Assembly (NCBI GenBank): GCA_964578835.1
Contig: CAZOEL010000054.1
Location: forward strand, 1 to 47,887
DNA: 47,887 bases
DNA from: CAZOEL01 sp964578835
GTDB lineage: Bacteria; Desulfobacterota; Syntrophobacteria; Syntrophobacterales; Syntrophobacteraceae
Direction of reading: 5' to 3'
Below, piece by piece: positions 40,953-47,887 of this stretch. Numbering within the stretch: position 1 is the first letter of the stretch; each line of letters opens with the position of its first letter. Under the pieces are notes generated by a model, which was given only the letters and a program-made list of their open reading frames with translations, did no database searches and was not told where the DNA came from. The translations under genes and the position numbers were made by a program.

Positions 40953-41096
40953 CAGCAGTTCTCATTTTGGCTTGCGTAGGGTGGGCAGAGTTTTTTCCTG
41001 CCCACCAAAAACAGCTCCATGCGCCAGATGGTGGGCGCGATAAAGCTGCACCCACCCTACAATGCCCAACTATCAGGTTCAAAATGAGAACTGCTG
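40953..41096. mobile_element. MITE, CAGCAGTTCTC family, copy 2 (144 bp) with 9-bp target duplication
   Basis: Terminal inverted repeats CAGCAGTTCTCATTTTG / CAAAATGAGAACTGCTG are perfect over the outer 17 bp. The element is flanked by a perfect 9-bp direct repeat ATCAGTAAT (40944-40952 and 41097-41105), the mark of transposition. Inner arms TAGGGTGGG / CCCACCCTA also pair, so the whole can fold as a hairpin. No coding capacity. Opposite orientation to copy 1. Confidence 0.85.
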
Positions 41097-41384
41097 ATCA
41101 GTAATCGAAGGACTTGACGTCTTCGTAGCGTGGGTTGCATTCCGCGACCGGCGGGCGAGGAGCGCCTCGCAAGCCACAGAAGGCTTTTCTTCGAGCCGAT
41201 TATGAGCATCTTTGCGTATTGGAGCTGAGCCTCTTAGCCCCGTGGCATTCCGAGCGAACGACAATGGATCTGTATCAAGTAAGCGCGAGACCGGACATCA
41301 GGCGACTTATGAAACCGGGTGGGGGAAGGATATGTTCTAAAGGTGACCCTTTGCAGTGCATGTGATCCATGGGAGGGGGAGATC

Positions 41385-44300
41385 ATGAAGGCTTTTAGAC
41401 GAATCGGTTTGCTTTGCGGCATTGTGATGATAGGACTCTTTTTCTTTCTCTATTCCTTGAGGGCCGAATTGGCAGAACTTGAGGATATGGCAATAACCCG
41501 CTATACGCTTGTCAGCAAACACAGGCTTGGGACTATTCGCCTCTTCAAGTACAAAGCGGGCGCAACGAACCGTGGAGCCAGGCAGGGTTTGGATGTAAAC
41601 GCCTACCTCGACTCTTCTCCTCGGTTCACCCTGCCTCTTGATGGAATTCTTAGGTTCGGGAACATTCCCGCAGGCGAGACGGTCACGAGCGCCGATACCT
41701 TTACCATCCTCCAGTTCTTCGGCCCGGACATCGACCCCGCAACTCTTGCATGGCGCATAACTGGCTCCTCTGCCGTGAATTCCCCTCCGATCTCCAATGC
41801 GGGATCTGACCAGACCGTCTTTGCCGCACAAACGGTTGAGCTCGATGGCGGAGGATCGAGCGATCCGGATGGAGACGCTCTATCCTTCAGATGGTCCTTT
41901 GTCTCCATCCCGGATGGGAGCCAGGCGCAGATAAGCGATCCAGCGCACCCAAAGCCCTCCTTCTACGTGGATCGCCCCGGCTCCTATGTGGTCGAGCTCA
42001 TCGTCAATGATGGAGAGCTTGAGAGCTATCCGGATGCGGTCACAATCACAACGGAAAACTCGCGGCCAAGGGCGGATGCTGGATCGGACCGGACGGTCTA
42101 TGTCGGGGAGTCGGTGACTCTCGACGGGAGCAAGTCGAGCGATGTGGACGGGGATCCACTAACTTTCAGCTGGTCATTCGCCTCGATTCCCGAGGGGAGC
42201 GGAGCGCTTCTTTCGAATCCATCGGATGTGAGGCCCTCGTTTGATGTGGACAGGCCGGGACCCTTCATAGCCCAGCTCATCGTAAACGATGGGGGGCTTT
42301 CGAGCGCCCCCGCAACCGTAACGATCAACACGGAAAACTCGCGGCCAAGGGCGGATGCTGGATCGGACCGGACGGTCTATGTCGNNNNNNNNNNNNNNNN
42401 NNNNNNNNNNNNNNNNNNNNNNNNNNNNNNNNNNNNNNNNNNNNNNNNNNNNNNNNNNNNNNNNNNNNNNNNNNNNNNNNNNNNCGAGCGATGTGGACGG
42501 GGATCCACTAACTTTCAGCTGGTCATTCGCCTCGATTCCGGAGGGGAGCGGAGCGTTTCTTTCGAATCCATCGGATGTGAGGCCCTCCTTTGATGTGGAC
42601 AGGCCCGGCCCCTTCATAGCCCAGCTCATCGTAAACGATGGTAGGCTTGCGAGCGCCCCCGCAACCGTAACGATCAACACGGAAAACAGCAAGCCCTACG
42701 CCGAAGCCGGTCCGGAACGGAGCGCCTTTGTTGGAGACACGATTGCTTTGGATGGGAGTGGCTCAAGAGATGCGGATAACGATCCTCTAACTTACAGCTG
42801 GGCTCTTATCTCCGCTCCCGCCGGAAGCGCAGCAGAGCTGACGGAGCCGACCGGAGCGACGCCCTCCTTCCTTGCGGATCTTGAGGGAACCTATCTCGTT
42901 CAGCTCATAGTCGATGATGGAAAGCTAAGGAGCGATCCCGACACCGTAGCCATAACGATTGTGGTGGAAACGAGGTTTGTCCCGGATGTGGTGGGAATGG
43001 AGGAAAGCTCTGCCGAAGCGGCCATTGCAGCCGCCCGTTTTTTTGTCGGGACAAAGTCTGCGGCAAACAGCGAATCGGCGCCTGAGGGAAGCGTCATAAG
43101 TCAGAGCCCTCAAGCCGGAAGCACGGCTCCCTTTGGAAGCAGCATAAGCCTTGTGGTCTCCCTTGGGCCTCCCATGGTTTCGGTTCCCGATCTAGGGGGA
43201 ATGGCCATATCCGATGCGCAGGCCCTTATCCTCTCATCGGATCTCGCTTTGGGAGAGGCTCTGAGAGCCTACAGCAACACGGTCCCTTTGGACAGGGTCA
43301 TAAGCCAGGAGCCTGTTGCGGGGTCTCAGGCGAGGAGGGGGACTGGCGTTCAGCTCCTCATCTCCCTTGGCCCCGAGATTCCCGCCCCTCCGAATGCGGC
43401 TCTCCTCTCGGCGGGAGAGGTCACAGCGGGCGAATCGATCCTCTCGGGAGCTCCGGGATGCGTGGGAGCGGGGCTTCGGGTGCTCGCAACGGATCTTTCG
43501 ACATCCGAGACGCGATCGGCTGCGGCTCAAAGCGATGGAAGCTTCACGCTTGGCATTCCCGCTTCGCCCGGGGACATCATCTCTCTTGTCGCCATCAACG
43601 AGGCCGGGAACGCAAGCTCTCCTGCAACCGTGAAAGTCCCAAAGCCCCTTTCCCCCACGGCTCTAAAGATCCCCGATGGGAGCTTCGGCGAGATCTACCG
43701 GGATATCGTTCCCGTTGACGCCACCATAGAAGAATACGACTCCAGGCGCTTTGGCCTCATCACGGGCCTTGTGAGGGGGCTTGAGGGATCTCCCCTCTGG
43801 GGAGTCCAGGTCTCCATCCTCTCTCATCCCGAATACGGAACCAGCTCAACGGATCTCGATGGCAGGTTCACCATCCCAGTCGAAGGAGGGGGCAATCTAA
43901 CGATAGTCTACTCCAAGCCGGGCTTCATCTCCTCCCAAAGGCAGGTCTACGCGCCCTGGAACGAAATAGCCATTGCGGAAACCCTCTCGCTCATAGTTGA
44001 GGACAGCGCCTCAACCACCATAAGCTTCGATGGGAATCCCGAGAGCGCCTTCACCCACAGGAGCACTCCTTTTAGCGATTCCTTCGGGACCCGCTCCTGC
44101 ACGATGGTCTTCTCCGGAGACAATCTGGCTCAGGAGGTGGACCCGGATGGCAATACGGTGAGGGATCTGTCCACCATCACCACCCGGGCAACGGAGTACC
44201 CGACTCTCGAGTCCATGCCCGCAAAGCTTCCCCCGACCTCCGCCTTCACCTACTGCGCAGAGCTCACGGTGGATGGGGTCGAGAGGGTGCGCTTCCGCAA

Positions 44301-47300
44301 GCCGGTTACCATCTACATCGATAACTTTCTCAACTTCCCCGTGGGAGAGACGGTTCCCGTGGGCTACTACGACAGGGACAAGGGAGTATGGATACCCTCC
44401 GATAGCGGCGTGATCGTTCGGCTCCTCGACACCGATGGCGACGGCTCAGTCGACGCCCTCGACTCCGATGGAAGCGGAGAGCCTGCGGATCTCAACGGAG
44501 ACGGCTCCTTTGAAGATGACGCGGCGGGACTCGGCGATTCTTCAAAATACCATCCGGGAGCCGTCTACTGGAGAACCACAACGACTCATTTCAGTCCCTC
44601 CGATTGGAACTGGGGCATTTGGCTGCCAAACGACGCCGCTCGCCCGCAAGGGATGTGCGATGTCGATCAGCAGCAAAAGAACCCACCGGATTGCCTTGGT
44701 AAAAACGCCTCTTATGTCGAAGAGCGCGGCCGCATCTTCCACGAAGACATCCCCATTCCAGGCGCGGGCCTTACCTTGCACTACTCGAGCAACAGGGTGA
44801 AGGAGCGTCACGGAGTGAGCATCTCTCTAGGCGGGGCAAGCCTCCCCTCCAGCCTCAAGAGGATCATCGTAAATACGCAGGTCTCGGGAAAGTCATTTGA
44901 GACAACTCTTGCTCCTCAGCCCAATCAGCAAACTAATTCCGTCTGGGACGGTTCGGACCATTTGGGAAACCGAGTGAGAGGAAAGACCGCCCTACGGATT
45001 CAAATCGGCTTTGTTTACGATTGCTATTATGGAAAAACCGATCGGTTCGGCTCCTTTGTTTCTGGAAGAATGGGCACTGCCGACACGGCCAGACAAGAGT
45101 TCACCTACTGGCAGTATATCGGTAAAGAGCTTGACTTGGGAGAAATCGCAAGCTCAAAGGCCATTCAGAGCAGAGATGACGGGTTTGGAGCCGGATGGAC
45201 AATCTCAGACCATCATTACATGAGCCCTCAAAATCCAAAACTGCTCCACAAGGGCGATGGAGCGACGGTTGAGAACCATAGCTCGCTCTGCACGGTCGCA
45301 GGCGATGGACAATCCGGCTACAGCGGGGATGGCGGCGCTGCAACTCAGGCTATGCTCCAAGGTCCTGTTAGCGTAGCGGTGGATGCATCCGGAAACCTCT
45401 ACATTGCTGATGCGGGTAATAGCCGCATTCGCAAAGTGGATGCGAGCGGGGTCATCACTACCGTGGCCGGCAATGGAGCTTGGGGCTACGGTGGTGATAG
45501 TGGGGCGGCTACTCAAGCTATGCTCAACTCCCCCAGTGGCGTAGCTGTAGACAATACCGGAAACCTCTACATTGCTGATGCGGGTAATAGCCGCATTCGC
45601 AGAGTGGATGTGAGCGGGATCATCGCCACCGTGGCGGGCAAAGGAGCTTGGGGCTACAGTGGTGACGATGGGGCGGCGACTCAGGCTACGCTCTGCTATC
45701 CGGTTAGCGTAGCGGTTGATGCCGCAGGAAACATCTACATTGCAGATACTTCCAACTACCGCATTCGCAGGGTGGATACGAGCGGGATCATCACTACCGT
45801 GGCCGGCAACGGAGAATCGGGTTATAGCGGTGATAAGGAAGCTGCCACTCAAAGTAATCTCAGTTTTCCATGTGGCGTAGCGGTTGACGCGGCCGGAAGC
45901 TTCTACATTGCAGATGGCAACAATAACCGCATTCGCAAGGTGGATGCCCTCCCTTCTGTGAGCGGAGATTACCTGTTTGCCGAAGCAAACGGACTGGGCC
46001 ATGTCATGGGCTCTACGGGAAAACACCTGAAGACCATCGATCTCGACACGGGCGGGGCGCTCCGGACCTTTGGCTATGATGAAAACGGGCGTATCGCATC
46101 CATAACGGATCAGTTCTCAAACCGCATCCTCATTGAAAGAGATCCGAGCGGAAACGCCACAGCCATCATCTCCCCCGATGGGGTGAGGACAGGCCTTGGC
46201 GTAGACTCCAACAATCGCCTCACCGAGATTGTCCATCCCGATCAAAGCCGCTATGGCTTCGAGTACAGCTCCGGAGGGCTTCTAACTTTCAAGACGGAGC
46301 CCAATGGAAACCGCTACGAACACAGGTTCTCGAGCGGTACGGGAGCGCTCGCCCATGTGCTCGATGAGGAGGGAGGAAGCTGGAGCTACACAAGGAAGGT
46401 TCACTCAAACGGGGATGTCCTCACGACCGTGGAAACGGGCGAGGGGAACAAGACGAGCTATCTCGACCACACCCATTCGAGCGGAGCCTACAGCTCCATC
46501 ATTACAGGTCCCGCCGGATCTCAGACGATCTTCAATCAGTCATCGGACGGGCTCTCGGTGGAATCGTCCTCTGCGTGCGGTCTGAGCCTGGCCTCTCGGC
46601 ATGGAGTGGATACCCGTTACGGCTTCAAGCTCTTGAGGCAATCGATCGAGACTCTTCCCTCGGGCCTTGAGAGGATCACCCAAAGGGATAGGGCCTATGA
46701 TGATGCGAACTCGGACTCCATACCCGATCTCGTAACGGAGCGGGTGACGGTAAACGGGAGGGAGACAACCTTTACAACCGATGCGCTCCAGTCGAAGAAG
46801 ACCCTTACGACTCCGGAGGGGAGAACTGCGACCTATTCTTTCGACCCTCTGACTCTCGCCACCAAAAGCATAAGCATCTCCGGTCTTTTCGACTCCTCCT
46901 TCGCCTACTTTCCAAACGGGAGAACGCAGTCGATCACAACCGGCTCCCGCACCACCCGCTTTAGCTATGACGAGCGGGGGAATCTCTCCTCCGCAACAGA
47001 CCCGGAAGGCCGCACCACAAGCTACACCCATGATCTTGCGGGCCGCATCCTGTCCATCCTTCGCCCGGATGGCTCTCGGCTCGAATTCTCCTATGATGCG
47101 AACGGGAACATGACCGTTCTTGAAAATCCAAATGATGTGGAGCACTCATTCGGATTCAATGGAGTAAACCTGAACCACTCCTACGCAACCCCTCTTAGCG
47201 GAAGCTACTCCTACGCCTATGATAAGGAGAGGAGGCTCGAGGAGATCCTCTTTCCATCCGGGAAGACGATCCGAAACAGCTATGAGAATGGACTCCTTCG

Positions 47301-47887
47301 AGAGATCCAAACACCCGAGGGGAGCATGGGCTTGAGCTATCTTTGCGGCTCAAAGATAGGATCCATGACAAGAGGGGAGGAGAGGATCGATTTTGAATAC
47401 GATGGACCTCTCGTAACACTCGAGAGATCGAGCGGATCATTGAACCAGAGGGTGGAGTACGCCTATGATAGCGACTTTAGAGTGAGCAGTCTCGCCTACG
47501 CAGGCTCTTCCACAAGCTACGCTTACGATGAGGACGGCCTTTTAGCGAAAGCCGGTGAGTTCGAGATAAGCAGAAACAGGGCAAACGGTTTGCCTGAAGC
47601 CATCAAAGTGTATCTGCCGGCCTACTCCGGATTATCTCAGCCCCGGAGCCTCTATGGCCACAGCTTTGAGAGGTCTCCCGCCGATGGGCCTCTTTTGGCG
47701 TTATCCGGCGGGAGCGCGCCGGGGCTCGTCATAAGCGATGCTCCCTCGACTGATTTTTCCGGCGCATCGAAGCCGGTGCGGCTTGCTCTAACCGTAGTGG
47801 GACTTACCGGTCTCGCCATCGAAGGTCCCGTTGCGGTGGACTCGGGCGCATCGGCAACCTATTCGGCCATAGCCTCATACGGCGATC
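41385..47887 (+). CDS. Giant exported PKD/PASTA/NHL/RHS-repeat protein, 3' end outside the window
   Basis: The frame starts at an ATG behind GGGAGGGGGAG (MKAFRRIGLL, signal anchor to about residue 25) and stays open to the window end: over 330 codons before the N gap and 1800 after it, with a shift caused only by the gap's arbitrary length. Domains in order: an N-terminal PKD-associated region; at least four PKD-like repeats of 93 residues (41778-42963); two PASTA-like domains (42979-43375, VPDVVGM and VPDLGGM); an Ig-like segment; a carboxypeptidase-regulatory-like domain (43753-43960); calcium-binding DTDGDGSVD/DLNGDGSFEDD loops (44428-44520); four NHL repeats (45289-45950); RHS/YD repeats (46066-47600); and the start of another Ig-like domain. 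A surface-exposed or secreted protein; polymorphic toxin or adhesin are both possible because the C-terminus is not seen. Confidence 0.85.
41778..42963 (+). repeat. Tandem 279-bp PKD-domain repeats
   Basis: Repeat units begin at 41778, 42057, 42336 and 42685, each starting with Asn-Ser and (D)AGSD or EAGPE. Units 2 and 3 are nearly identical in DNA (about 96% over the compared 215 bp), which points to recent duplication or gene conversion. The third unit contains the N gap. Confidence 0.85.
42385..42484. other. Assembly gap, exactly 100 N
   Basis: The gap falls inside a near-identical tandem repeat. By alignment to the unit at 42057, 30 nt are missing at minimum (from GTCG to CGAGCG), so the true length should be 30 + 279n. 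That restores the reading frame, which the 100-N placeholder breaks by one base. Confidence 0.95.
45289..45950 (+). repeat. Four NHL repeats of about 168 bp
   Basis: Inside the giant gene, the pattern TVAGxGxxGYSGDxGAATQA, then GVAVDxxGNLYIAD and NxRIRKVD, recurs four times. Units start near 45292 and 45460. This is an NHL six-bladed propeller type, usually a protein- or ligand-binding surface. Confidence 0.85.

Noticed and set aside
42385..42593. Apparent frameshift and early stop in the PKD-repeat gene
   Set aside because: It is produced by the 100-N placeholder. With the repeat-predicted gap length the frame continues to the window end.

Overview
The window looks like a chromosomal stretch of a strictly anaerobic Desulfobacterota (former Deltaproteobacteria), perhaps close to the Syntrophobacterales. 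This is an inference from gene content: a tungsten-type aldehyde:ferredoxin oxidoreductase, two iron-dependent alcohol dehydrogenases, a sigma54 two-component system, and the housekeeping order phoH - HD phosphodiesterase - ybeY - pdxJ - acpS - nnrE/nnrD - tsaE. No rRNA, tRNA, phage, CRISPR array or intact transposase gene was seen. One run of 100 N (42385-42484) marks an assembly gap.

Layout. 1-3.4 kb: a dispersed repeat, an exported Ser/Lys/Ala-rich basic protein, a short Rho-like factor with no N-terminal helical domain, and a compact HDAC-family deacetylase. 3.4-11 kb, minus strand: an alcohol/aldehyde module. An operon of an ErcA-like iron alcohol dehydrogenase, a PAS histidine kinase and an NtrC-type regulator lies upstream of a second iron alcohol dehydrogenase and an AOR. 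The second dehydrogenase is preceded by a good -24/-12 promoter, so the operon may sense an alcohol or redox state and switch on the catabolic genes. 11-15 kb: small exported and signalling proteins (SYLF, His-rich, PilZ) mixed with MITE-like elements. 15-19 kb: YhbY, two CBS-domain proteins, a DUF1992 protein, a Rossmann-fold cysteine-rich protein and a GGDEF protein.

19.2-26.6 kb, minus strand: a likely operon of a large helical-repeat protein, a J-like protein without HPD, a GrpE-like factor, a short Hsp70, a zinc-ribbon protein, a CvpA-like membrane protein and MazG. It looks like an accessory chaperone set. 26.9-34.1 kb, plus strand: the compact housekeeping operon from phoH to tsaE, with several overlapping genes. 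34.1-38.1 kb: a DUF4389 membrane protein, a DHH-CBS phosphoesterase, a second copy of the dispersed repeat, a small acidic protein with an SH3-like end and an inositol-monophosphatase family enzyme.

38.2-47.9 kb: an accessory region. It holds a 5'-truncated cytochrome c peroxidase/cadherin-like fusion, two copies of a 144-148 bp MITE (one with a perfect 9-bp target duplication), a small exported DUF5666-like protein, and the first 6.5 kb of a giant exported mosaic protein (PKD repeats, PASTA, carboxypeptidase-regulatory-like, NHL and RHS/YD repeats) that runs off the window. The N gap sits inside its near-identical 279-bp PKD repeats. At least four unrelated families of small non-coding repeats are visible, which suggests a genome rich in non-autonomous elements.
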